A DNA stretch of 64,000 bases from SZUA-36 sp963774415. Lineage in GTDB: Bacteria > Pseudomonadota > Gammaproteobacteria > Xanthomonadales > SZUA-36. Shown here one piece after another: positions 49,748 to 58,760 of this stretch. A program made the position numbers and the translations under genes. The notes under the pieces were generated by a model. The model did not search any database, was not told the DNA's origin, and saw nothing but the letters and a program-made list of their open reading frames with translations. Where the stretch lies: positions 1-64,000 of the forward strand of contig CAVZEU010000005.1 in NCBI GenBank assembly GCA_963774415.1. The letters run 5' to 3'. The first letter of the stretch is position 1, and each line of letters starts with the position of its first letter.

Positions 49748-52075
49748 ATGACGAAGACGACCGTCGTCGGCCAAAGTGTTCTAAGACCAGACGCTTTTGA
49801 GAAAGTCCGGGGTGGCAAGAACTTCCCGGTCAACGTGGAACTGCCGGGCATGCTGCACGCCAAGCTGTTGCGCAGCCCCTACCCGCACGCCCGCATACTC
49901 AGCATCGACGCATCCGAGGCTGAGAAATTGCCAGGCGTAAAAGCCGTTCTGTTACCCGAAGATGTGCCGCAGAAAAAATTCTGCCCGGTCTTTTTCGTAC
50001 CCACGATGGCCGCCAGCATGATCCAGGACATGCTGATTCTCAGCAACACGGTCCGCTACACGGGCCAACCGGTCGCAGCCGTGGCCGCGACCAGCGCCGA
50101 GATCGCGGCGGAGGCGCTGGACCTGATCGACGTCGAATACGAGGAACTCGAGGCGGTTTTCGACACCGAGTCCGCGCTGCGCGACGGCGCGCCGCGCCTG
50201 CACGAGAATGCCGAAAACAACATCGCCAAGAACCCGGTGTTCGAGTTCGGTGACCTGGAGGCCGGGTTCGCCGAGGCCGATCACGTCTTCGAGGGGACTT
50301 ACAAGACACAAAGGGTGCATACCTGCTACATGGAACCGCGCGTATGCGTGGTGGATTGCGACGCCGACGGACGCCTGACGGTGCATTCGTCCATGCAACA
50401 CATGTTCGGTCTGCGGGAAAAACTCGCGTTCGCGCTGGATCTGCCGGACAGCATGGTCAAGGTCATCAAGCCCCCCTACATCGGCGGAGGCTTCGGCGGC
50501 AAACTCGATATCGGCTATATCGAGCCTATTGCAGCGCTCCTGAGCCGCAAGACCGGCCGGCCCGTGCGCATCGAGCAGACGCGCTTCGAGGACTTCATCT
50601 CGACCACGCGCAACCCGATCGAGGTATACCTGAAAACCGGAATCCGCAAGGACGGCACCTTCACGGCCCGCTACGCGCGTAGCACGCTGGACTGCGGGGC
50701 CCACGCCACTCACGGCGCAGAGGTCATCATGGTTCACGGCATGTTCGGCATCCTGCTCACCTACCGTTGCGCCAACCAGACCTGGGAAGGCCGGACGGTC
50801 TACACCAACAACATGATCGGCGGCGGCTATCGCGGCTACGGATCACCGCAGGGCTGTTTCGCGGTGGAATCCCAGATCGACGAAATCTGCAACGAGTTGG
50901 GTTTCGACCCGATCGAATTCCGTCTCAAGAATGCGCACCACGAAGGCGATCCGCACCCGTTTCTGCAGGGGTTCGACCTCACCACGTATCGATTCGAAGA
51001 CTGCCTGCGCCAGGCCGCGGAACGCATCGGCTTTTCAGAAAGGACTTCCCACAAAGACAAGCAGGGCGTGTTGCGGCGCGGTGTCGGACTCGGTTGCCAG
51101 CCCTTGTGGGTCAGCGGCTGCGTGGGTTTTCCGGACATTTACGAACACAGCGGCGCGATCATCACGCTCAACCCGGACGGCACCGCCAACCTGGCCAACG
51201 CGACGGTCGACATGGGCTCCGGCCAGATTACCACGCTCTGCCAGATCGCGGCGGAAGAACTCGGCCTCAAGGCCGAGCAGGTGCGCATGACGTACGCGGA
51301 TACCGAAACCGTGCCGTTCGACGCGCCGAGCCATGCCAGCCGGGTCACCTATTCGGCCGGTAACGCCGTCCAGGCCGCGGCCGCGGACGCGAAGCGGAAA
51401 CTGCTCAAGGTCGCGGCGATCATGCTCGACACGGAAGCTGACAAACTCGAAGTCCGCGACGGTCACGTGCACCTTCAGGGCAGCGACAAGAAACTGACCA
51501 TCGCCGAGGTCGTCACGCGGGCAGAGAGCCCGTTCGTGCAGATGACGGCGGAAGGCCCGATGCCGACCACGATTCCCGAAAAAGGCACCATTATCGGCGT
51601 TTCCAGCCTGGCCCCGCCTTCGAACCCTTCACCCTCCTCGGTCGAGTTCGTCGAGGTGGAGGTCGATACCGAGACCGGCGAGGTCAAGGTGTTGCAGGCC
51701 GTCTTCGCGCACGACGTCGGCAAGCTCATCAACCCGGCCGCGGCGGAAGGCCAGGTCGAAGGCGGCTTCCAGCAGGGGATGGGGTATGCGCTGATGGAGA
51801 AAATCCAGTTCGACCCCGAGACCGGAACCTGCCTGACAGGCGACTTTCTCGATTACAAGATGCCGACCGCGGTGGAAATGCCGCGCCGGATCGAGAGCAT
51901 TTTCATCGAATCGAACGAACCCACCGGCCCCTTTGGCGCCAAGAGCCTTTCGGAGCCGTGCTGCACCGTTCCGGCGCCGGCCATTGCCAACGCGATTTTC
52001 AACGCCGTCGGGGTCCGGGTAAAGGAATTGCCGATCACGCCGGAGAAAATCCTGGCCGGTCTGGGCAAGCTCTGA
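49748..52075 (+). CDS. molybdenum-hydroxylase large subunit (CoxL/XdhB family), second set
   Basis: 775 residues from the ATG at 49748, preceded by a GGTGAGTGAG ribosome-binding region; the frame is open upstream through coxS but not used. Family marks are HAKLLRSPYPHARIL near 38, PPYIGGGFGGKLDIGYIEP near 243, GGGYRGYGSPQGCFAVE near 358, and the catalytic-Glu segment FGAKSLSEPCCTVPAPAIA near 733. The AYxCSFR motif of true CO dehydrogenase is absent, so an organic N- or O-heterocycle, aldehyde or aromatic is the probable substrate. Complete length. Followed 9 bp later by a separate CoxG gene. Confidence 0.93.
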   Translation: MTKTTVVGQSVLRPDAFEKVRGGKNFPVNVELPGMLHAKLLRSPYPHARILSIDASEAEKLPGVKAVLLPEDVPQKKFCPVFFVPTMAASMIQDMLILSNTVRYTGQPVAAVAATSAEIAAEALDLIDVEYEELEAVFDTESALRDGAPRLHENAENNIAKNPVFEFGDLEAGFAEADHVFEGTYKTQRVHTCYMEPRVCVVDCDADGRLTVHSSMQHMFGLREKLAFALDLPDSMVKVIKPPYIGGGFGGKLDIGYIEPIAALLSRKTGRPVRIEQTRFEDFISTTRNPIEVYLKTGIRKDGTFTARYARSTLDCGAHATHGAEVIMVHGMFGILLTYRCANQTWEGRTVYTNNMIGGGYRGYGSPQGCFAVESQIDEICNELGFDPIEFRLKNAHHEGDPHPFLQGFDLTTYRFEDCLRQAAERIGFSERTSHKDKQGVLRRGVGLGCQPLWVSGCVGFPDIYEHSGAIITLNPDGTANLANATVDMGSGQITTLCQIAAEELGLKAEQVRMTYADTETVPFDAPSHASRVTYSAGNAVQAAAADAKRKLLKVAAIMLDTEADKLEVRDGHVHLQGSDKKLTIAEVVTRAESPFVQMTAEGPMPTTIPEKGTIIGVSSLAPPSNPSPSSVEFVEVEVDTETGEVKVLQAVFAHDVGKLINPAAAEGQVEGGFQQGMGYALMEKIQFDPETGTCLTGDFLDYKMPTAVEMPRRIESIFIESNEPTGPFGAKSLSEPCCTVPAPAIANAIFNAVGVRVKELPITPEKILAGLGKL

Positions 52076-52084
52076 TTCGCGCCG

Positions 52085-52678
52085 ATGAAAATCGAAAAAA
52101 GCTTTGTCATCGACGCTCCGCAGGAAGCCGTATGGGACTTCATCAGTTCGCCGGAAAAGGTCGGCCCGTGTTTTCCGGGCTGCGAGGGTGTCAAGAAGCT
52201 CGGTGGGAACCAGTACGAGACCGACATCAAGGTCCAGATCGGACCGATCAAAACGGTATTCAATATCAAGTTCGAAGAGACCGAAAGCCGGCCGATGGAA
52301 TATTTTGCCTACGCCAGCCGCGGTGAGGAAGGCCACCGCGCCAGCCGCCTGAAAGCCGACAGCACACTGACCCTTGCGCCGCTCGACGGCGGCAAGACCC
52401 AGGTCGACTACGCGTCTGAGCTTTCCATCGTGGGACGGCTCGGCAAGTTCGGGCTCGGCATGATGAAGAAAAAGGCCGATACCATGGGCGACGAGTTCAT
52501 CGCGTCGGTCCGCTCCGAGATCGAAGGCCCGGCCGCAGACTCCGGGGCCGCGGAAACCGCCGCGGGTGAAAGCGCGGCGCCCCCTGCCGGCAGCGGTCGC
52601 TCCGGCGGCCTGAAAATGGCCGCGGCGGCAGTGGGTGCCGCGGTAATCATCCTCCTCGTGTACTATTTCACCCGCTGA
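52085..52678 (+). CDS. CoxG-family SRPBCC protein with C-terminal membrane anchor
   Basis: 197 residues. The N-terminal 150 residues are an SRPBCC/CoxG domain (MKIEKSFVIDAPQEAVWDFI, GPCFPGCEGVKKLGG), followed by an Ala/Gly/Ser-rich linker and one hydrophobic helix at the C terminus (AAAAVGAAVIILLVYYF). This agrees with the known role of CoxG, a membrane-bound protein that recruits the CoxSML complex to the membrane. It completes the second set. In the first set the equivalent domain is fused to the large subunit and lacks this anchor. Confidence 0.92.
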   Translation: MKIEKSFVIDAPQEAVWDFISSPEKVGPCFPGCEGVKKLGGNQYETDIKVQIGPIKTVFNIKFEETESRPMEYFAYASRGEEGHRASRLKADSTLTLAPLDGGKTQVDYASELSIVGRLGKFGLGMMKKKADTMGDEFIASVRSEIEGPAADSGAAETAAGESAAPPAGSGRSGGLKMAAAAVGAAVIILLVYYFTR

Positions 52679-52800
52679 CCGGCAACCGAGTAGCGTTCCC
52701 GCGCCTTCGTCTTTAACCCGCCGGCCGCCTGGCCGACACTCTCCGACTTGACTCGATCATTGGTTACGACAACACTTGTAGCGGAAGCTGGAAAGTAGAT

Positions 52801-53070
52801 ATGCCTGAAAGCAAACTCCCATTCAAAACCAATGCCGGGCAACCCCTCAAGAAGGACCAGGGGCAAGCCGCACCGGGCGCGCGCAGCAGTAAGGCCCGCT
52901 CGAGATTGTGGGGCGCGCCCCGGCAAAAGATCAGGGGCACCAAGGTCGACTCCCGCCAGGAAAGGGTCGAGCGGATCAAGTGGATCGCCAAGTGGGTGAT
53001 CATCATTCCCTGCAGCATCTATGCCCTGTCGTGGGTCTTTCTGATCTTCGCCGACCTCTTCGGTTCCTGA
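52801..53070 (+). CDS. small single-span membrane protein
   Basis: 89 residues. The first 60 are basic and hydrophilic (many K/R, none hydrophobic), the last 30 hold a hydrophobic helix (WVIIIPCSIYALSWVFLIF). A cytoplasmic positive tail with one C-terminal anchor is the likely topology. No family that I recognise. It follows CoxG by 122 bp on the same strand, and may be an independent unit. Confidence 0.6.
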   Translation: MPESKLPFKTNAGQPLKKDQGQAAPGARSSKARSRLWGAPRQKIRGTKVDSRQERVERIKWIAKWVIIIPCSIYALSWVFLIFADLFGS

Positions 53071-53191
53071 CAAAATTTTGCCGGGCCGCCCCACTCCCGG
53101 TGGGTTCACTGTCGACATTGGTTGCCAGAACCCCGTCTAATGTGCTTAACTTTCATCCCCCTTTTAAAAATCAGGGAGATAGGAGACCACA

Positions 53192-53557
53192 ATGATGAAG
53201 CAATTATTTTTCACACTCGCCCTTGCAATCGCCATGACCGCGATGTCGGCCTGCCAGCAGCAAGACGAAAGCCAAGGCACGGCCGCTGAAGCCGCCGACA
53301 CGGTCAGCGAAGCCGCGGACAACGCCGCCGATGCGACCAGCGAGGCCGCGGACGACACCGCCGATGCTGTCAGCGATGCCGCCGACGCTACCATGGACGC
53401 TGCCAGCGATGCCGCCGATGCCACCGGTGATGCCGCCCAAGAGGCGCAAGACATGGCCGAGGACGCCATGGATGATGCGGCAGACCAGGCTGAAGACACG
53501 GCAGATGCCGCCGAGGACGCCGCGGACAAGGCGACAAGCGGTGACGACGGCTCCTGA
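53192..53557 (+). CDS. Ala/Asp-rich lipoprotein
   Basis: 121 residues. A lipoprotein signal peptide ends with AMTAMSAC (lipobox, Cys near residue 22). The mature part is almost entirely A/D/E/T with an imperfect repeat of AADxxxDAAxx type every 11 residues, predicting one long amphipathic, strongly acidic helix like LEA-type or small outer-membrane spacer proteins. A GGAG ribosome binding site precedes the first ATG, with a second ATG directly after it. Stand-alone gene with a terminator-like hairpin about 65 bp downstream. Function unknown. Confidence 0.75.
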   Translation: MMKQLFFTLALAIAMTAMSACQQQDESQGTAAEAADTVSEAADNAADATSEAADDTADAVSDAADATMDAASDAADATGDAAQEAQDMAEDAMDDAADQAEDTADAAEDAADKATSGDDGS

Positions 53558-53620
53558 GTTGAACGGCTGAGAACTGTTTCGACTGCGGTTCCCGGCCAGC
53601 GTCACCCTGACTGACAAACC

Positions 53621-53645
53621 GGCACTGCCCGCGACGGGCGGTGCC
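53621..53645 (+). terminator. stem-loop after the lipoprotein gene
   Basis: GGCACTGCCCG-cga-CGGGCGGTGCC, 11-bp arms with one G-T pair. A short T-run (ATTTTC) begins 8 bases later, so this is a weak or rho-assisted terminator at best. Confidence 0.45.
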
Positions 53646-53682
53646 GTCAGGCATTTTCATGTAAATACAGGAATCGATAGCC

Positions 53683-54258
53683 ATGCTCAGTATCTTTGCC
53701 CTGTGGCTGCCGATCGTGGTCTCTGCGATGGCGGTATTCGCGGCCAGTTCGATCATGCATACGGTGCTGACCTACCACGACAGTGATTTTCACAGGCTGC
53801 CCGCTGAAGATGAAATCCTGGCGGCACTGCAGCCGTTCAATATTCCGCCGGGGCAATACGCACTGCCGCACGCCGGCAGTCACAAGAACTTCAAGGACCC
53901 GGAATTCCAGCACAAGCTCGCGCGCGGGCCGGTCGCGTTCATGACCGTCATGAGCGCCGATTTCAAGATGGGCAAGAGCTTGTTGTTGTGGTTTCTTTAC
54001 TGCCTGCTGATCAGCGTGTTTTCAGCCTACATCACCAGTCGCGCGCTGCTGCCGGCGAAGCCGGCGGAATACCTGGAAGTCTTCCGCTTCGCAGGCACGG
54101 CGGCGTTCGGCGGCTATGCGCTGGCGCTGCTGCAGAATTCCATCTGGTACAAGCGCGCCTGGAGCACAACATTCAAGGCGGTCGCTGACGGACTGGTATA
54201 TGCCCTGCTTACCGCCGGTGTTTTTGGCTGGCTTTGGCCCTGGTACGCGGGAGCATGA
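53683..54258 (+). CDS. conserved inner-membrane protein
   Basis: 191 residues with about four hydrophobic segments: 1-27, 100-120, 132-155 and 168-188. A hydrophilic stretch of about 70 residues with HRLPAEDEILAAL and NIPPGQYALPH lies between the first two. The mix of a soluble loop and membrane helices is seen in small uncharacterised proteobacterial proteins; I cannot name it. Its stop overlaps the thioesterase start by 4 bp (ATGA), so both are produced together. Confidence 0.7.
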   Translation: MLSIFALWLPIVVSAMAVFAASSIMHTVLTYHDSDFHRLPAEDEILAALQPFNIPPGQYALPHAGSHKNFKDPEFQHKLARGPVAFMTVMSADFKMGKSLLLWFLYCLLISVFSAYITSRALLPAKPAEYLEVFRFAGTAAFGGYALALLQNSIWYKRAWSTTFKAVADGLVYALLTAGVFGWLWPWYAGA

Positions 54259-54638
54259 CCCCGGCAGGTGACAAGGCGGCGACGGTTCGTGCGCGGGCCA
54301 TGCCCGCCGACACGAACCCCGCGGGCGACATCTTCGGCGGCTGGCTGTTGTCACAAATGGACATGGCCGGAGAGATTGCCGCCCGGCAGCATGCACGCAC
54401 CCGGGTCGTTACGGTCGCCATCAACGCGATGACGTTCCGCAAGCCGGTGCACGTCGGTGACGTGGTCAGTTGCTACACCAGGATCGTGGGCATCGGCAAA
54501 ACATCGATAACCGTCGAGATCAAGGCCGTGGCCATGCGCCAGGACAGCGGCGGCCACGTCCCCGTCACCGAGGGTGTTTTCGTTTACGTCGCGCTCGACG
54601 AGAGCGGACAGCCTGCGCCGATAACTTCAACCGGCTGA
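54255..54638 (+). CDS. acyl-CoA thioesterase, YciA-like hotdog
   Basis: 127 residues from the ATG at 54255, which overlaps the preceding stop; an ATG at 54234 lies inside that gene. The family signature is PADTNPAGDIFGGWLLSQMD near 16-35, with the Asn and Asp expected at the active site, then TFRKPVHVGDVVSCY. YciA enzymes hydrolyse a broad range of acyl-CoA and are soluble hexamers. Convergent with the MAPEG-family gene 66 bp away. Confidence 0.88.
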   Translation: MTPAGDKAATVRARAMPADTNPAGDIFGGWLLSQMDMAGEIAARQHARTRVVTVAINAMTFRKPVHVGDVVSCYTRIVGIGKTSITVEIKAVAMRQDSGGHVPVTEGVFVYVALDESGQPAPITSTG

Positions 54639-54704
54639 CAGACGCCTGCGCGAAAGCGGGTGCATGTTACGCCCGTTGCTTTTGCTTCGGCCGGAATCTG
54701 CCGG

Positions 54705-55094
54705 TCACCCCAGAATCTGCCAGGAGATGCACAGGATACCACCCCAGGCAACGGCAAAGGCTAGTGTCCGCAGCCACGGAATCGCGGCCGTGTAGGCGAG
54801 CGCGTGCACCAGGCGACCCCAGAAGTAGGCAGCCGCCGCCGATGTCGTCGCCAGGTTGCTGATCCCGAGGGCATTGGCAACCAGAACCACCGCGGCAAAC
54901 ACCACCAGGTTTTCGATCGCGTTGTAGTGGGCCTTCTTGAGCCGTTGCGCCCATGGCGACAGGCTTAGCGGCGCTTCAGGGTACCCGACCAAATCAGCAA
55001 TCCTGTTTCTGCCGGCCGCGTTGAGAATATAAGGAATCCACATCAGCGCCGTAAACACGCTGATCATTGCCAGGTATTTGAGTTCAGGTGTCAT
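54705..55094 (-). CDS. MAPEG-family membrane protein
   Basis: 129 residues with four hydrophobic helices, the size of a microsomal glutathione-S-transferase-like MAPEG protein. Marks are RLKKAHYNAIENLVVFAA near 48-65, typical of the R-x-x-x-A-H-x-N-x-x-E motif of the family, and AAAYFWGRLVHALAYTAAIPWLR. Bacterial members are mostly uncharacterised. Alone on its strand, 199 bp downstream of the BNR-repeat gene's end; that gap shows nothing recognisable. Confidence 0.85.
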   Translation of the reverse strand: MTPELKYLAMISVFTALMWIPYILNAAGRNRIADLVGYPEAPLSLSPWAQRLKKAHYNAIENLVVFAAVVLVANALGISNLATTSAAAAYFWGRLVHALAYTAAIPWLRTLAFAVAWGGILCISWQILG

Positions 55095-55293
55095 CGCTTT
55101 TCTCCTTGAATCCCGCTGGGATGCAGTGGAACCTTACCGAAAAGCTGCCCGGCGGAAAAGCCAGGGAGCGATACGGCGGCACCAAGGCTGGCTGCACGCC
55201 GCGGCTTGAGGGCGGGGCTGCCCGCCGCCGCTGCCCATAAGGCAAGAGGCGAGCACGGCCAGGCATAGCAACCAGACGGTGCGCGATCCGCGT

Positions 55294-58287
55294 TTACCTG
55301 GCCTTCTCCAGCCGCGCGGACATCTCGGCCAGCAAGGCCCGTTGCGCCGCCGTGGGCGCTGCATCGGCGCTTTCCAGGTCCGTTGCCAACGCGGTCAAGG
55401 CCTCGGCCACGCTGTCGATCGTTGCCCCGCCGACGGGCACGTCTTCTTTGCCTGCATCGGCCCCGCCCTGCTTCGCCAGGGCAACGGTCCTTTGCAGCGC
55501 CGCCGCCACCTGCCGCTGGAATTTCAGCAACGACGCCAGCTCATCGCGCGATACCTTCACGCGCGGGTCCATGACCACCTCGAGCGGCTGGCTGCTGCTG
55601 ATGTCGCCGGCGCTGATCCGCACCGTGTAGTTTCCCGGCAACACAAACGCGCCCTGCGGCAGGATTGGCGTCTCCCGCTCCGGCACGGCGGCAATGGAAT
55701 ACGACGACTCGAGTGTCGGCGGCGGTGCATAGCGGAGGTTCCAGACGAATCGGTGATGCCCCGGACTGGCGGACAACACCTGCGGTCGACCCAGCCAGGT
55801 ATCGGCGAAGTAAACTCGCGCCTTGGCCCGCACCGGGGGGTTGCCGCTTTCGTAACGGCGCACCAAGCTGCCGTCGGCGGCCAGGATGTCCAGTTGCAAG
55901 ACGCCGCTGTATCCCGCCGGCAGAATGTAATCGAGCACCGCCCCCGCCGGCGGGTTGTCACCGGTGGGCTCCTCCGGCGGTAGCGGTGTGTCCTTGTTCT
56001 GGTTGAAGCGCAGGCGGTAAGCCGTGGCCGGCGCCAGCAGCCGTGCACTTCCCCCGGGATTACCCATAGCGGCCTGCCGCAAGGGTGCGACGTCGTCCAG
56101 GATCCACAGCGCCCTTCCCTGGGTTGCGATCACGAGGTCATCCTCGTGCACCAGCAGGTCATTGATCCCGGTCGTGGGCAGGTTCAGTTGCAGGCTTTGC
56201 CAATGCTCACCGTCGTCCACGGAAAAATAGGCGCCGCGGCTGGTGCCGGCGTACAGCAGCCCAGTCCGCGCCGGGTCCTCGCGCACGACGTTGACATACT
56301 CGCCGGCGGGCAGACCGTGGCCGATTTCGCGCCAGTTGGCACCTGCGTCGTGCGTTACGTAGGCGCGCGGGTCGAAGTCGTTCAGGCGGTGTCGGTCAAC
56401 GGCAAGATACGCGGTTTTCGGATCACGCGCCGAGGCGTCGATCAGGTTGATCTTGCTCCAGTCCTCCAGCCCTGCAGGCGTGACGTCGCGCCAGTGTTCG
56501 CCGCCGTCATCGGTCACGTGAACCCGGCCGTTGTCACTGCCGACCCATACGAGCCCGTCACGCAGCGGTGACGGCGCGATAGCGAACAAAGTGCCAAACC
56601 CGCAATTGCTGGCCTCTTTCACAGGCACATCACCATCGCAGCCCTCGGCGCCGGCCCTGGCGCCGGTCAGGTCGGGGCTGATGACCCGCCAGTCCTGGCC
56701 GCCGTCGAGTGACCTGAAAACGACCTGTGCAGCGGTGTATATTGCATAGGGCGGCACCGCCGCGATGGCCAGCGGGGTAATCCAGTCGTAGCGGTACTTG
56801 ACGGTCCTGGGGTCTTGCGCGTAACTCGATAGCGGATACGGGGACACGTTCTGCACCTGGCCGGTGCGCGCGTCCCACTTCGAAATGCGGCCGCCCAGGC
56901 CGGCGCCATAGACGATTTCCGGGTCCAGCGGGTCGGGAACGTCGCCATCGCGTTCGTCACCGCCCACGGGATGCCAGTCACGGAAACTGATACGCCCGTA
57001 ATCACTGCGGCTGGCGATCGCGACCGTGCCGCTGTCCTGCTGGCCGCTGTAAACGTGGTACGGAAAGCCGTTATCGACCGCCAGGCGATAGAACTGCCCG
57101 GTGGGCTGGTTGTACCAACTGCTCCAGCTGCGGCCGCCGTTGAAAGTCACCACCGCACCCTGGTCGGCGCCGGTAATCATCCGCCCGGTGTCGCGCGGAT
57201 CGATCCACAGCGCATGGTAGTCGTCGCCGCCGGGAGAACTGCGCACGATGGTAAAAGACGCGCCGCCATCGGTGGAACGCCTGAGCGGCTGCCCGCCGGC
57301 CCAGACGGTTTCGGGGTCCTGCGGGTCGGCGCACAGCCAGCCCATGTAGTCGGACGCCAGGCTGGCGTCTGGGTTGACCAGCGACCAGTGCCCACCGCCG
57401 TCATCGCTGCGGTACAGCCCGCCGCCGTCAGCGGTTTCCACCGAGGCCCAGACCCTTTCGGCTCCGCGCCCGGGGGCCACCGCGAGTTCGATCCGCCCCA
57501 GCGGTGCCGCCGGCAGACCCGCGCCGCCGACTTTGGCCCAGCTGCGGCCGCCGTCGGTGGACTTGTAGATGCCGCTGTTACCCCCCACGGAGGGCTGAAA
57601 GTAATCCAGCCAGGGATGGCGCTGCAGCTGCCAGAGGGAGGCATACAGGACGTCCGGCTCGTCCCGGCTGTACGCCAGGTCGGCCGCACCGGTGGTGGCG
57701 TCCACGTACAGCACCCGGGTCCAGTGACCGCCGCCGTCCTCGGTACGATACAGCCCACGCTGCCCGCCGGGACCGAAGACCGGCCCCAGCGCAGCCACCA
57801 CGGCAATATCGGCGTCATGCGGGTCGACCCACAAGCCGCCGATGTGGCGGCTTTTCGCCAGCCCCACCCGTTGCCAGTGTTTGCCGCCATCGACCGAGCG
57901 GTAGACGCCGTCACCGTCGACGACGTCCCAGCGTTGCTGTATCTGGCCGGTACCGGCCCAGATCACGTCGGGGTTGCCCGGCGCCAGCTGCAGGGCTCCG
58001 ATGGAAGCGCTGCCCTCGTGCTCGAACATCGGTTTCCAGGTGACACCGGCGTCGTCGGTTCTCCAGATACCGCCGTCCGCGGAACCGAAATAGAATGTCG
58101 CCGCATTGTCGGGATGCCCGGCAACGGCCGTCGCCCAGCCGCCGCGATACGGCCCGAGGAGGCGCCAATGAAGGTCGGAGTAAGCGGCAGCGGGTACTTG
58201 CGCCCCGGCCTTGGCGGCAAGCAACAAGGCGAAAAGGCCCACCCCCAGATTCCACAAGGTTCTTTTGCTCGTTCTGATGGTGTTCAA
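55294..58287 (-). CDS. secreted sortilin/VPS10-like beta-propeller protein with BNR repeats
   Basis: 997 residues. A signal peptide ends near AGAQVP (residue 30). The first 700 residues form beta-propellers with many Asp-box/BNR motifs of S-x-D-G-G-x-x-W type (RSVDGGKHW, RTEDGGGHW, KSTDGGRSW, RSLDGGQDW). The rest is an Ig-like/beta-sandwich tail and a helical C terminus (LLKFQRQVAAALQ). Such proteins are annotated as glycosyl hydrolases, but the sialidase catalytic residues are not identifiable, so binding or structural roles are as likely. Common in marine gammaproteobacteria and Bacteroidetes. Single gene. Confidence 0.85.
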   Translation of the reverse strand: MNTIRTSKRTLWNLGVGLFALLLAAKAGAQVPAAAYSDLHWRLLGPYRGGWATAVAGHPDNAATFYFGSADGGIWRTDDAGVTWKPMFEHEGSASIGALQLAPGNPDVIWAGTGQIQQRWDVVDGDGVYRSVDGGKHWQRVGLAKSRHIGGLWVDPHDADIAVVAALGPVFGPGGQRGLYRTEDGGGHWTRVLYVDATTGAADLAYSRDEPDVLYASLWQLQRHPWLDYFQPSVGGNSGIYKSTDGGRSWAKVGGAGLPAAPLGRIELAVAPGRGAERVWASVETADGGGLYRSDDGGGHWSLVNPDASLASDYMGWLCADPQDPETVWAGGQPLRRSTDGGASFTIVRSSPGGDDYHALWIDPRDTGRMITGADQGAVVTFNGGRSWSSWYNQPTGQFYRLAVDNGFPYHVYSGQQDSGTVAIASRSDYGRISFRDWHPVGGDERDGDVPDPLDPEIVYGAGLGGRISKWDARTGQVQNVSPYPLSSYAQDPRTVKYRYDWITPLAIAAVPPYAIYTAAQVVFRSLDGGQDWRVISPDLTGARAGAEGCDGDVPVKEASNCGFGTLFAIAPSPLRDGLVWVGSDNGRVHVTDDGGEHWRDVTPAGLEDWSKINLIDASARDPKTAYLAVDRHRLNDFDPRAYVTHDAGANWREIGHGLPAGEYVNVVREDPARTGLLYAGTSRGAYFSVDDGEHWQSLQLNLPTTGINDLLVHEDDLVIATQGRALWILDDVAPLRQAAMGNPGGSARLLAPATAYRLRFNQNKDTPLPPEEPTGDNPPAGAVLDYILPAGYSGVLQLDILAADGSLVRRYESGNPPVRAKARVYFADTWLGRPQVLSASPGHHRFVWNLRYAPPPTLESSYSIAAVPERETPILPQGAFVLPGNYTVRISAGDISSSQPLEVVMDPRVKVSRDELASLLKFQRQVAAALQRTVALAKQGGADAGKEDVPVGGATIDSVAEALTALATDLESADAAPTAAQRALLAEMSARLEKAR

Positions 58288-58375
58288 GTTGATATCCTGG
58301 TGTACGGCGAAAAGGCTTTAGTTTAGCCGATACCGGTGTCTACGGTCGTCATTGCGGGCAAATAAACTGCGGCAG

Positions 58376-58416
58376 AAACAAAAACCCGGCCAATAGGCGG
58401 ACGCTTACTGACCGGG
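58376..58416 (-). terminator. rho-independent terminator downstream of the small secreted protein
   Basis: Read on the minus strand: CCCGGTCAGTA then a loop of about 10 bases, then TATTGGCCGGG and TTTTTGTTT. The stem has 11 pairs, including G-T. It begins about 20 bp after the stop codon at 58437, supporting that short gene. Confidence 0.8.
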
Positions 58417-58436
58417 CAGTTGGGAAGGAACGTCAA

Positions 58437-58628
58437 TCAGTCTACTGTGTCACCTTGGGTGTCGTCTGCTCTGTGATCGAAACTCCGCGTATCATCCGCG
58501 GCCCACAAACCGGTAGCGTCCTTGACGACGATAAACGAGCCGCTCATCCGGGCAATGTCCTTCGCATCGGGCTGAGGCGCCGTTGCCAGGAAGATTGCGA
58601 TACTCAGGAGAACTGTCGATTTCAGCAT
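58437..58628 (-). CDS. small exported protein (63 residues)
   Basis: A 63-residue protein with a good signal peptide (MLKSTVLLSIAIFLATAPQ, cut near 20-22) and a short acidic mature part of about 41 residues. It is close to a strong terminator on the same strand, and its start is preceded by an ATAGCACC-type leader with no strong ribosome binding site. I do not recognise the family. Retained because size, leader and terminator fit together. Confidence 0.5.
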   Translation of the reverse strand: MLKSTVLLSIAIFLATAPQPDAKDIARMSGSFIVVKDATGLWAADDTRSFDHRADDTQGDTVD

Positions 58629-58760
58629 GGTGCTATCCCTGTGTGCCCGGCCGGAATGACCCTAGCGCCTTCCGGCCGCACCAACTCATGCAAAGTATCG
58701 CCCGACGGCTACCCGGGTACTACTGTAGAAATTGACAGTCTTGAATGGAAAGTCTACCGG

